Source: an uncultured Myxococcales bacterium (GTDB lineage: Bacteria; Myxococcota_A; Polyangia; Polyangiales; Polyangiaceae). Taken from it: a DNA stretch of 64,000 nt. The DNA is taken from the NCBI GenBank assembly GCA_937872925.1, contig CALMUT010000276.1, forward strand, positions 33,711 to 97,710, read 5' to 3'. The position numbers were made by a program, and so were the translations under genes. Below, one piece after another: positions 7,624-16,851 of the stretch (the first letter of the stretch is position 1; each line of letters begins with the position of its first letter). The notes under the pieces were generated by a model. That model made no database searches and was not told the origin of the DNA. It saw nothing but the letters and a program-made list of their open reading frames with translations.

Positions 7624-9906
7624 ATGCGCATCGCCTTTGTCATCTTTCATGGCGAGGAGCGTTACGGGTTCTTTGACGATACGTTTGTCTCGTTACTCTG
7701 TGCGGACGCGCGCCGCAGCGGACACCCTGCCGAAGTTGTGCATGTCTTCTTCGACGGGGGTGACGCGGGCAGGGACGCCAGCGTGCGTGAATTGTTTCGA
7801 AACTGGCTCGCGGAGCAGGGCACGGAGCTGCTGGTTTGCGAACGCGCCGTCGACGCCGCTTCCCTCGCAGAGTTCGCGGCCGCGCCTGGCAAAACCCTGC
7901 TTCAAGTGACTCGTGGCGACTCTCTGGACCCGGCGCCCGGGGCGCAGTTCATTCTCGGTGCGTTGCCTGGACTAACCAGCCGCGGTCGTGTCGCGCGCAC
8001 CCCGTTGACTGCAGACCTACGCCACGGTTTCCGAGCATTCCTGCGCTCGAGCGCCGGCGCCGGCTCTTTCGCAGACGTGCCCGGATTGTGCCGGATCCGC
8101 GGCGATTCGCTGATCCCCTGCGCGGAGGTGGTGACCACGGACGAAAGCTGGCCGTTCGATCCAGTCGTCGACCACCAGGTGCTCGCGCTGCGCGCGCTCG
8201 AGCCTGCGACGCACAAGACCGTCTTCGGCAACGTGGGGTGTCCGTATTCCCGAGACCCGTACCTGCTGCCGCACTACAGGGGTGCCGAGGCGCCCGATCA
8301 CGTCGGTCTCAGCCGACTGGGCTGCGCTTTCTGCCCCATGGGCGGCGACTACCAAGTGCGGGGCGACGCCGACGTGGTCCGCGGCATTGTCCAGCAGGCT
8401 CGGTACTTCGTGGACGCATTGCCACAGCTTCAGTCCTTGCTCATCTCGGACCAGGCCCCGCTACGCTATCTGTCAGAGCTGATGCGCTCCGCGGCAGTCG
8501 CGGGCATGCGTCCGCTGCGATGGATGTTTCCGTGCCGGGCAGAAGCCTTGCTCCGGGAGACTGAGGCCCTGACCGAAGCGCTGACCGCGGCGCGGGCTTC
8601 GGGACAAATGCTCGAGTGCTATCTCGTCGGATTTGAGTCGTTTTGTCAACGCGAGCTCGACCGCTACAACAAGGGAGTGCAAGTGGCTGAGCTGGTGCAG
8701 AGCGTGGAGCGCATGCGCAGCCTCAAAGCCGAGTTTCCCGAGACCTTTGAATACGCTCGGGCTCGAGGACACAGCCTGGTGCTATTCAACCCCTGGACGT
8801 CGCCCGAGGACGTACTCGAGAGCGCGCACGTGATGCGCGCCCACGGCCTGTGTGAGCTTTTCGACGAACCCTTTCGCAATCGGCTGCGCCTTTATGCGGA
8901 TTTGCCCATCACCTACGCTGCAAAACGCGACGGTGCCCTCAGCGTCGGAGAGCAGCTGGGTTCCGGGGCCGGGCGCCGCAAGGGATACAGCCTCGAGACT
9001 CCCTGGCGGTTCTTGGATGCGCGGACCCCGCGCCTGACCGAAAGTGCAGAGCTGCTTCAGGAACAACTCGGTAGTGGATCTGCCTTATCCCAGCTGTTCG
9101 CAGCCGCGCAGTACGCGAAGTGCCCCAGCGCCTCTGGGCGCACCGAGTTGTCCAAGGAACTCGCCGCATTGAAGGCTGCGGTTGACGCGCTGCTGCACGA
9201 TGACCGGCGTCCGCCCCAGCTGGGCCGTGCCAGCACGATGCCCGCTGCACCAGTTCTGTTTGCGGGCGACTGCAACAACGGCTGCGCAGCTTGTCCGAAT
9301 CGCGACCACTACCTTTCCGACGCCGCAGAGGCCGTCTTCGATCGCGTGCGCTCCGCACGCCGTTCTGGTGAAGCGGTGCTCTTCGCCGGGCGGGAGCCGA
9401 CGCTGCATCTGTCGTTGCTGGACCTGCTCGAGGCCGCGCGGGGGCCAGATGGGCGGGCGGTGGGCATGGTCAGCAATGCCCGGCGCTTCTGTTACGAAGC
9501 GTTCACCTCGGCGTGTGTCCGCGCGGGGCTTTCCGGCGTCAGTGTTAAACTCTTCGCCTCTAGCGAGTCTGATTCCGACGCGATCAGTCGCTGCCCTGGC
9601 GCACAGCAACAAGCCTTGGCTGGACTCAGTGCGCTCGCTCGGCATGGGGTCGCCCTTGAGATCCGCGCGCCCATGAACCAACGGAACATCGGCAGGTTTG
9701 AGCGCTACGCTGACCTGGGCGCTCGGGTTGGCGCTTCGCTCAGAGTTGAATTTGCACTGGACGCGCTCGGACTGGAAAACCTCGGGCGCGCAAGGGACGC
9801 GTTGGGCGCGCTTGTCCAAGCGTGTGTGGCACGAGGGATCGCGTTGGAAGCCTCGCCGCTTTCCCTTGGAACGCGCGACTTCCGCTTCCTGCCTCGGTCG
9901 ATCTAG
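7624..9906 (+). CDS. Tandem radical SAM protein with an atypical first cluster motif
   Basis: 760 residues. Residues 1-130 look like a flavodoxin- or cobalamin-type alpha/beta region (MRIAFVIFHGEERYG start). Around 206-240 lies a radical SAM-like core, GNVGCPYS then RLGCAFCPMGG, giving C206-x27-C234-x2-C237 rather than the usual C-x3-C-x2-C. The lines that follow (LLISDQAP, FPCRAEALL, YLVGFES) fit a radical SAM barrel. A second module has the classical C550-x3-C554-x2-C557 and GREPTL in place of GGEPTL, and lacks the C-terminal auxiliary cysteines. ATG at 7624 follows the preceding stop by four bases; an upstream extension in this frame would run through the methyltransferase and is rejected. 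Either both modules are active or the first has become structural. Confidence 0.83.
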   Translation: MRIAFVIFHGEERYGFFDDTFVSLLCADARRSGHPAEVVHVFFDGGDAGRDASVRELFRNWLAEQGTELLVCERAVDAASLAEFAAAPGKTLLQVTRGDSLDPAPGAQFILGALPGLTSRGRVARTPLTADLRHGFRAFLRSSAGAGSFADVPGLCRIRGDSLIPCAEVVTTDESWPFDPVVDHQVLALRALEPATHKTVFGNVGCPYSRDPYLLPHYRGAEAPDHVGLSRLGCAFCPMGGDYQVRGDADVVRGIVQQARYFVDALPQLQSLLISDQAPLRYLSELMRSAAVAGMRPLRWMFPCRAEALLRETEALTEALTAARASGQMLECYLVGFESFCQRELDRYNKGVQVAELVQSVERMRSLKAEFPETFEYARARGHSLVLFNPWTSPEDVLESAHVMRAHGLCELFDEPFRNRLRLYADLPITYAAKRDGALSVGEQLGSGAGRRKGYSLETPWRFLDARTPRLTESAELLQEQLGSGSALSQLFAAAQYAKCPSASGRTELSKELAALKAAVDALLHDDRRPPQLGRASTMPAAPVLFAGDCNNGCAACPNRDHYLSDAAEAVFDRVRSARRSGEAVLFAGREPTLHLSLLDLLEAARGPDGRAVGMVSNARRFCYEAFTSACVRAGLSGVSVKLFASSESDSDAISRCPGAQQQALAGLSALARHGVALEIRAPMNQRNIGRFERYADLGARVGASLRVEFALDALGLENLGRARDALGALVQACVARGIALEASPLSLGTRDFRFLPRSI

Positions 9907-9992
9907 ACTTGAGAAATCGCGAATTTACCCGACCTACCCCTCACGACTCGACCACCAGAAAGGCGCGGGGTGCGCTAGAGTTGCCGCGTCGC

Positions 9993-11042
9993 ATGCGTCG
10001 GTTCCTCACCTCTGCCACCATCGTGCTTGCACTCGCTGGCTGCACCACGATCCTGGGCATCGACGGGGAGTTCGACGACCAAGCGTCGGGCGGCGCCTCC
10101 GGGTCGGGCGGCGCGGATGCTGGCACCGGCGCTGCCGGCACCGGTGGCGTCGCAGGAGCGGAAAATTGCCTGAACGGCGTTGATGACGACAACAACGCCC
10201 AAGTCGACTGCATGGATTCTGCGTGCCAAGACAGGTTCGTCTGCGAGCCCGCTGCGCCTGCCGGCTTCATGGGGCCTGCCGTGCTCTGGACCGGAACCGG
10301 GAACCAGACAGCCCCGCCATGCAGCGACCCAATGCTGGACCAGCTCCCGCTTTTCGAAGGGCTGACGGCCGCAGGAGCGGACTGTGGATCCGTCGGGTGC
10401 CAGTGCACTGAAGCGAGCTCACCCACGTGTTTGGGCCTGGTCAAATACCAAAGTGGCACCTGCACGACCGCGGGGAGCTACACGCCGCTCAGCGCCGGTT
10501 GCACAAATGTCACCGTCACCGTGCCCTCCTTCGCAAATCACGTGACGGGTATTTCCGGCAGTTTGACCTGCACCCCTGCCGCAACAGGCAGTCCGACGCT
10601 GCCGCCGCAGAGCGTCGCGGCGCGCTACGCTCTGTGCACCGCGGGAAGTCCAGGAGCCGGATGCAGTGGGGACCTGTGTGTCCCCAACACCGACGCCAAC
10701 TACGCCAAGCGGTGTGTGTTTCAAAAGGGGAACGTGGCGTGTCCGGGCGCGTACCCGAACGTGCTCAACCTATTTTCGAGCGTCAACGACACCCGGGGCT
10801 GTAGCGCGTGCACTTGCGACGACAGCGCTCCCTGCACGGTCAGCGTGGAAGAGTATCCGACCAGCGGCTGTGCCGGCAGTGGCAATGCGGTGCCCAAAGG
10901 TGGCAGCTGCCTACAGATCTCGGGTCCCCCCGCGCAGCGCTCCGTGCAGGTGACCGCGACTGCGCCCACTTGCATTCCTGGGGGAGGCGCCCCGATGGGT
11001 GCGATCAGCGCCGCGGGGCCAGTCACCGTTTGCTGCCAGTAG
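9993..11042 (+). CDS. Cysteine-rich secreted lipoprotein, function unknown
   Basis: 349 residues. The N-terminus is a lipoprotein signal (hydrophobic core then LALAGC, Cys17). It is followed by a short Gly/Ala/Ser linker and an EF-hand-like stretch (NCLNGVDDDNNAQVDCMDSAC) common in myxobacterial surface proteins. The remainder is rich in paired cysteines, as in disulfide-stabilised beta modules. I do not recognise a catalytic domain. The ATG at 9993 is chosen because it directly precedes the signal peptide. The gene lies 86 bases after the radical SAM operon and 114 bases before a signal peptidase II gene on the same strand, a suggestive but unproven pairing. Confidence 0.75.
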   Translation: MRRFLTSATIVLALAGCTTILGIDGEFDDQASGGASGSGGADAGTGAAGTGGVAGAENCLNGVDDDNNAQVDCMDSACQDRFVCEPAAPAGFMGPAVLWTGTGNQTAPPCSDPMLDQLPLFEGLTAAGADCGSVGCQCTEASSPTCLGLVKYQSGTCTTAGSYTPLSAGCTNVTVTVPSFANHVTGISGSLTCTPAATGSPTLPPQSVAARYALCTAGSPGAGCSGDLCVPNTDANYAKRCVFQKGNVACPGAYPNVLNLFSSVNDTRGCSACTCDDSAPCTVSVEEYPTSGCAGSGNAVPKGGSCLQISGPPAQRSVQVTATAPTCIPGGGAPMGAISAAGPVTVCCQ

Positions 11043-11156
11043 GGCTGGTGTTCAAGAACAAGCCGTCGCTGCGGCCACCGACCATGGCCGGAAGCGAGAC
11101 CCATGCCCAGGCTTCTCTCGGGAATACTCGGCGGCGCTGCGTGTTGTGACATCACG

Positions 11157-11651
11157 ATGCGCCTGCGCCTACTTCTCTTGATGTTCGCCGTGGTGCCGAT
11201 GGTCGGTTGCGACCACGCCACCAAATACTGGGCCGAGTCACAGCTGCAGGGAGCGGATCCGATCCAGGTTCTGCCCAATGTGCTGTCGCTCACCTATGTG
11301 CGCAACTTTGACGTGGCATTCCACGCCCTGCGTCATGTGCCCGAAGCCTGGAAGTTCTGGCTCATTGTCGGTGCCGGATTGCTTGCGATCACCTTCGTGA
11401 CGTTCCTGCTCCTATCGCGCAGGCTGCCGCTGCTCGAAGCCTCGGCATACGCGCTCGTGCTTTCCGGTGCCATCGGTAACGTTTCGGACCGACTGCTGCG
11501 TGGCTACGTCGTCGACTTCATACACCTAGAGTACTGGCCGGTGTTTAACGTCGCGGACGCTTGGGTGGTCATGGGCGTTGTGCTGCTGCTTGTCTCTGCG
11601 TTGATCCATCGCGGGCCACCGCAGCCGGCGGTATCGCGCGCTTCGGGCTAG
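11157..11651 (+). CDS. lspA: Signal peptidase II (lipoprotein signal peptidase), variant
   Basis: 164 residues with four membrane helices. The catalytic aspartates are visible: D120 in RGYVVDFI, after GNVSDRL, and D134 in FNVADAW. The N-terminal CDHATKYW motif is also family-typical. The usual N-x-G-A-A-F stretch of the substrate pocket reads NFDVAF here, so this may be a second, specialised copy rather than the housekeeping enzyme. The enzyme cleaves prolipoproteins in the inner membrane after lipid attachment. ATG at 11157 gives the normal family length; the longer in-frame start at 11103 would add an unlikely leader. It follows a lipoprotein gene. Confidence 0.85.
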   Translation: MRLRLLLLMFAVVPMVGCDHATKYWAESQLQGADPIQVLPNVLSLTYVRNFDVAFHALRHVPEAWKFWLIVGAGLLAITFVTFLLLSRRLPLLEASAYALVLSGAIGNVSDRLLRGYVVDFIHLEYWPVFNVADAWVVMGVVLLLVSALIHRGPPQPAVSRASG

Positions 11652-11691
11652 TGCGGCCGCGAAGACGGGCCGGGCCCGGCGAAGCTACCCC

Positions 11692-12468
11692 TCAGCCTCG
11701 ATGATCCGCCACGAAGCTGTAGGCCGAAGCGTCGAACGCTGCGCCGGCAAGTTCTGGGGCATCTGCGTGGGCCGCGGCATCCGCGTCGGGGACCTGCCAG
11801 CGCACGGCGTGTTCGATGTGCTGATTGAAAACGCGCAGCGAGAGCAGCGCGCCGCCGGTTGAGCTCATGACGTGCACCCGTCTGGCGAGCTCCTGCCAGC
11901 GGGTCGCGTAGCCCGGATAGGCCGTATCCAGCGCGGCCAGCAAATCCGCGCCCAAGCTTGCAGAGGCGGCGCAGCGCAGTGAACACGGCGCGTGCGAAAT
12001 CAGCGATAGCGGGCCGACGAGCCACAAAGTCTCTGGCGGCGCAGCGGCGGTGTCGCCGTCAAGCAGCGCCCCCAAGAGCGCAACATCGTCTTGCACGCTC
12101 AAGGAACAGAATCGCTCGATGCAGCAGGCGGGGTAGCCTAGCAGGCGGCCCAGCGCGACGACTGCGCTGGGGTCGCGGCGTCTGGCTTCAAGTTCCAGCA
12201 CTTCGCCTCGGTGCAGCGCGTCGCTGTCGCGTGCCGCCAGAATCACGGTCTGGCCATCCGGAGCTGGAGCCGGAATGCGCCGAAGCGACAGCGCCCTAGC
12301 TGCGAGCCAGCGTTCCGCCACATCGGCGTCGCGCCCGTTTAGACACTCGCGCTTGATCAAGCTGCGCTGGCCGGAAAGTAGTCCGAACAGCTCGGGATCC
12401 GCAGGGGAAACGCCGTCTGTCGGGGGCGCGCCTGAGCGCAATCGAGCCGGCCATTTGGGAAATGCCAC
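11692..12468 (-). CDS. DUF483-like protein with GYPACC motif
   Basis: 258 residues. LGYPACCIERF (residues 110-120) is the signature of DUF483 proteins, and a second motif HAPCSLRCAAS (159-169) supplies two more cysteines and a histidine, so metal or iron-sulfur binding is plausible. From memory, related proteins occur near radical SAM genes, but no activity has been assigned. The GTG start at 12468 stands 44 bases from the divergent radical SAM gene at 12513, which suggests a shared promoter region and a shared pathway. The C-terminus (residues 205-258) shows no recognisable fold. Confidence 0.65.
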   Translation of the reverse strand: MAFPKWPARLRSGAPPTDGVSPADPELFGLLSGQRSLIKRECLNGRDADVAERWLAARALSLRRIPAPAPDGQTVILAARDSDALHRGEVLELEARRRDPSAVVALGRLLGYPACCIERFCSLSVQDDVALLGALLDGDTAAAPPETLWLVGPLSLISHAPCSLRCAASASLGADLLAALDTAYPGYATRWQELARRVHVMSSTGGALLSLRVFNQHIEHAVRWQVPDADAAAHADAPELAGAAFDASAYSFVADHRG

Positions 12469-12512
12469 GCGACTTCTTTTAGCAGCGATAGGGGCGCGCT
12501 ACGACTCAAGGC

Positions 12513-13763
12513 GTGGCGTACGACGGCGAGGCGTTCATCCAAGACTTCCTGAACGGCCAGATCGGCGGGCATGTTTTTCTCGGTTTCCAGATCCTGCGGG
12601 TCGAACCTGACCGCGTGCGTCAAGCGCTGGATGTAGAACTGGGCGCGCCAGACGGTCGCAGCTTGCTGCTCTTTCTAGAGCGCCGCGTGCCCGGACGAGC
12701 GGCGTTGTGCACCACGCCGTCCTTTTCGGTATCGTACTATCCCTCACGCTCACTGCCCGACACCGAGGCCGCTCGGTTGGGACGCAGCTTCGCTGAGTTC
12801 CTAACGGAGCGGGAGCAGGAACTCGGGCCGGCTGCGGCGGCAAGAACTTTACGCCTTGCGGTGCGTCAGGGAATTCCGGATCGATGGTTGGAGCTGCGAA
12901 TCAATCGCGAGTGCAACGAGCGCTGCGTGTTCTGCAACACGCCGGAGGATTCGGAGACCATACTGCCAGGGCCCGCGGCGGTGGAGGAAACTCTGCGCGT
13001 CGAGTACGCCGCTGGACACCGGGCCGTGCTGTTCACCGGACGTGAACCGACCCTCGACCCCCGGCTCCTCGACTACATCCGCCTTGCGCGGAGTCTGGGC
13101 TACGAACGCCGGCGTCTGCAGACCAACGGCACGCGACTCGCACGGGCAGGATTCGTCAAAGACTTGATCGCCGCGGGCGTCGACGAGTTCGAGATCTCCT
13201 TCCACACTAGAGATGCCGCAACCTTTGAACGGCTAGTCGGAAAGCGCGCGCTGCTGCCCAAAACCGAAGATGGGATCGAAAATGTCCTGTCCGCCGGTGC
13301 CAGGTTGCATCTGGTTACGGTGGCCACTCGAGACAACCTGCATGAGATTCCCAGTCTGCTGGCGGCGCTTGGCGCGCGCTACGGCGGCCGCGTGCGTCAC
13401 GTGACGCTGAGCCCGATGGCGCCGGTTGGGGACGGCCGCACGCGTTTGGAGCTCTTGCCGCGTCTAGGGGCGCTTCAGGCCGTGCTTCCGGGCATTGCGG
13501 ACGCCGCTCAGGGGGCGGGGATCGAACTGAACATCCCATCTCGCTGCGGATTGCCCCTGTGCGTGACCCCGGCCGCACTTTGGCCGCTCAATCTCGAGGC
13601 CAAGAACACGCCTGGATTGACCCTCGAGAGCGACAAACACAAAGCCGAGCAGTGCCGACAATGCCGCTACGACCCCGTGTGCACCGGTGTTTGGTCGGCG
13701 TACCTGGAGCACTATGGCTCCGAAGAACTCGTGCCGGTGTCCTTCGAGCAAGACACCGCTTGA
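12513..13763 (+). CDS. Radical SAM protein with N-terminal locus-specific domain
   Basis: 416 residues. Residues 1-105 are an alpha/beta domain shared with other proteins of the locus (FSVSYYPSRS then an amphipathic helix). The radical SAM core starts at C134-x3-C138-x2-C141, followed by FTGREPTLDP (GREP instead of GGEP) and LQTNGTRL. Auxiliary cysteines are in RCGLPLC and C-x2-C-x5-C near the C-terminus, and the tail YLEHYGSEELVPV closes the protein. Start codon GTG at 12513. The GREPTL variant is shared with the second module of 7624-9906, so these two modules are close relatives. Its product is likely to share a substrate with 20295-21986, which carries the same front domain. Confidence 0.87.
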   Translation: MAYDGEAFIQDFLNGQIGGHVFLGFQILRVEPDRVRQALDVELGAPDGRSLLLFLERRVPGRAALCTTPSFSVSYYPSRSLPDTEAARLGRSFAEFLTEREQELGPAAAARTLRLAVRQGIPDRWLELRINRECNERCVFCNTPEDSETILPGPAAVEETLRVEYAAGHRAVLFTGREPTLDPRLLDYIRLARSLGYERRRLQTNGTRLARAGFVKDLIAAGVDEFEISFHTRDAATFERLVGKRALLPKTEDGIENVLSAGARLHLVTVATRDNLHEIPSLLAALGARYGGRVRHVTLSPMAPVGDGRTRLELLPRLGALQAVLPGIADAAQGAGIELNIPSRCGLPLCVTPAALWPLNLEAKNTPGLTLESDKHKAEQCRQCRYDPVCTGVWSAYLEHYGSEELVPVSFEQDTA

Positions 13764-13853
13764 GTGCGAGGATGTATGCCAAGCACTCACGCTGTGCGAC
13801 CTGAATGACGCTGCGCATACCGCCGGGCTGCGCGTTCGAGTAATATTTGAGGT

Positions 13854-14114
13854 GTGAGAGATTCTGGCCCGCCCTCCATTCGAAGCCGAAGCTTCACCGA
13901 GATCAACGTGCTTGCCGAGCGCATGCACATGGAGCTCAGCCCGACGGAAGGCATCACCATTCAAGAGTTGGCGAGCCGCCTCGACTTGCGGGTCTACGAT
14001 TTGAGTCGGCCGCTGCAGCGTCTGGTCGATGCCAAGCGGGTAACGAAGCGTGTGGAAAACCACATGACCGTGTACTTTCGCGTGGAAGAAGCGCAGGTCA
14101 ACTTCAAGCGCTGA
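13854..14114 (+). CDS. Small winged-helix-like protein
   Basis: 86 residues. The central part (GITIQELASRLDLRVYDLSRPLQRLVDAKRV, taken as a whole region) has the helix-turn-helix spacing of a winged-helix domain, with a beta wing at KRVENHMTVYFRV. It could bind DNA as a regulator of the locus or act as a protein-protein adaptor. The GTG start at 13854 is the only one that keeps the length, and it is preceded by an AT-rich stretch (AGTAATATTTGAGG) that may serve as promoter and ribosome site. It is 90 bases after the radical SAM gene. Confidence 0.6.
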   Translation: MRDSGPPSIRSRSFTEINVLAERMHMELSPTEGITIQELASRLDLRVYDLSRPLQRLVDAKRVTKRVENHMTVYFRVEEAQVNFKR

Positions 14115-14133
14115 GCCGAGTCGCTGCGCAGAC

Positions 14134-15131
<998 letters not shown>

Positions 15132-15192
15132 CTAGCAGCGCCGTTTGTTTCACCCGAGCCCTGCGGATACCATAGCGGGCGGGAGGTATTCC

Positions 15193-16788
15193 ATGCGTCG
15201 TTTCCTAGTGTGCAATTTGCTGGCGAGTGCCGCTGCGCTGGCGTCGGCCACGGCGGGCGCCGCGACCTACAAGGTGGGACCCACCCAAACGTATCAACAG
15301 CTTTCTGCCGTGGCATCTCTGCTCAAGCCCGGTGACATCGTGGAAGTCGATGGGGACGCGACCTACTCCGGCGGAGTCGTTTTCGACAAGGCGGGGACGG
15401 CGGCGTCGAAGATTACGATTCGGGGCGTGCCGAAGAACGGCAAGCGCCCGGTGATCAGCGGCGGCACAAATACCATCGAGGCCCGGGCCAACTATTACGT
15501 TTTTGAGGGCCTTGAACTTACCGGTGGGTCGTCGCGCTGCTTCTTTCACCATGCTCACGACATCACCCTGCGTGGCTCTGTGGTGCACGACTGCCCGAAG
15601 CAAGGTGTGCTCGGCGCCGACCAGGATTCCGGCTCACTGCTCATGGAATACGTCGAAGTCTACAAGTGCGGCGGCGGCACTCAAGACCATCAGATCTACA
15701 TGGCCACGGATGAGGCCACCTACCCGAAGAGCGTCTTTCGCATGCAGTACTGCTACGTGCATGACGCCAACGGCGGCAACAACGTGAAGTCACGGGCTGA
15801 ACGCAACGAGATCTTCTACAACTGGATCGAAGGCGCACTTTACCACGAACTGGAACTCATCGGTCCGGACGGTGGCAACCCGGCGTTGGCACGCGAGGAC
15901 TCGGACGTCGTCGGCAACGTCCTGGTCAAAGACAAGGCGAGCTACGTGGTGCGGTTCGGTGGTGACGGCACCGGCGAGACCGATGGTCGCTACCGCTTTG
16001 TAAACAACACCGTCATCACCCTGCCGGGAGGCAGCGCCGTTTTCCGCCTGTTCCACGGCCTAGAGAGCGTGGAGATGCACAACAATGTGTTCTGGGCTAC
16101 CGGCAGCGGCACGGTGAACGTCGTTCGCACCGTCGAAGCCCAGTGGACCCAGGGCAGCGCGTTGATCGCGGGGAGCAATAACTGGGTCAAGACCGGCGGC
16201 ACGAACATCCCTAGCCAATGGACGGGGACCCTGAGCGGAGCCGCCCCGGGTTTCAGCAATGCGTCGGCGTTCGACTTCCACCCGACCGTGAGCGCAGCCA
16301 TCGTGGACAAGGGGGCGGCGACCCTGAGCGGACCTAGCGGCTACCCGTTTCCGTCACCCCTGGCGGCGCCGGCGTCCCACCCTCCGGACAGCCAACTGCT
16401 GGCACCGGGCGGCGCGGTGGCACGCCCGAAATCCGGAGCCATTGATCTCGGCGCGTTCGAATACGGCGTGAGTGGCGGTGGCGCGGGTGGGAGCGGCGGA
16501 ACTGCCGGCATTGGCGGAACTGCCGGCATTGGCGGCGCTGCAGGAAGTGCTGGCAGCGCCAGTGGAGGCGTCTCAAGCGGCGGTGCGTCGAGCGCCGGCG
16601 CCGGTGGCGTCGCCGCGGCTGGCGGTGGGACGGCTTCTGGCGGGGCCGCAGGTTCGCCGAGCAAGAGTGCAAGCGACGACGATGGTGGTTGTGGCTGTCG
16701 CGCGGCGGGCGCCCCCGCCGACTCACGCTCCGCGCTGATCGTGCTCGCACTCGCGTACCTGCTGCGCCGCCGCCGACGCGTCGCGTAA
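15193..16788 (+). CDS. Beta-helix surface protein with MYXO-CTERM-type sorting tail
   Basis: 531 residues. A signal peptide (cleavage near AGAA) leads into a right-handed parallel beta-helix of pectate-lyase type, seen as repeated short strands with turns (YYVFEGLELTGG, VEMHNNVFWATG). A Gly/Ala/Ser linker (residues ~430-490) connects it to DDDGGCGC, a hydrophobic helix and RRRRR at the C-terminus, the sorting tail used by Myxococcota for surface attachment. It may bind or cleave polysaccharide, but no catalytic residues can be named. ATG at 15193 has GGGAGG just upstream; the longer start at 15145 lacks this. It has a paralogue at 45807-47396. Confidence 0.85.
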   Translation: MRRFLVCNLLASAAALASATAGAATYKVGPTQTYQQLSAVASLLKPGDIVEVDGDATYSGGVVFDKAGTAASKITIRGVPKNGKRPVISGGTNTIEARANYYVFEGLELTGGSSRCFFHHAHDITLRGSVVHDCPKQGVLGADQDSGSLLMEYVEVYKCGGGTQDHQIYMATDEATYPKSVFRMQYCYVHDANGGNNVKSRAERNEIFYNWIEGALYHELELIGPDGGNPALAREDSDVVGNVLVKDKASYVVRFGGDGTGETDGRYRFVNNTVITLPGGSAVFRLFHGLESVEMHNNVFWATGSGTVNVVRTVEAQWTQGSALIAGSNNWVKTGGTNIPSQWTGTLSGAAPGFSNASAFDFHPTVSAAIVDKGAATLSGPSGYPFPSPLAAPASHPPDSQLLAPGGAVARPKSGAIDLGAFEYGVSGGGAGGSGGTAGIGGTAGIGGAAGSAGSASGGVSSGGASSAGAGGVAAAGGGTASGGAAGSPSKSASDDDGGCGCRAAGAPADSRSALIVLALAYLLRRRRRVA

Positions 16789-16851
16789 GCGGTTTCTTTG
16801 GGAGACTTCCGTGGGTCGAAGTCGCCAAAGCCATGGCAGCAATCCGCGTGA

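Noticed and set aside
13773..13805. Ten-residue open frame (MYAKHSRCAT) as a possible radical SAM substrate peptide
   Set aside because: The purine-rich stretch upstream is too close to the ATG to act as a ribosome site, the length is too short for a leader plus core, and nothing shows conservation.
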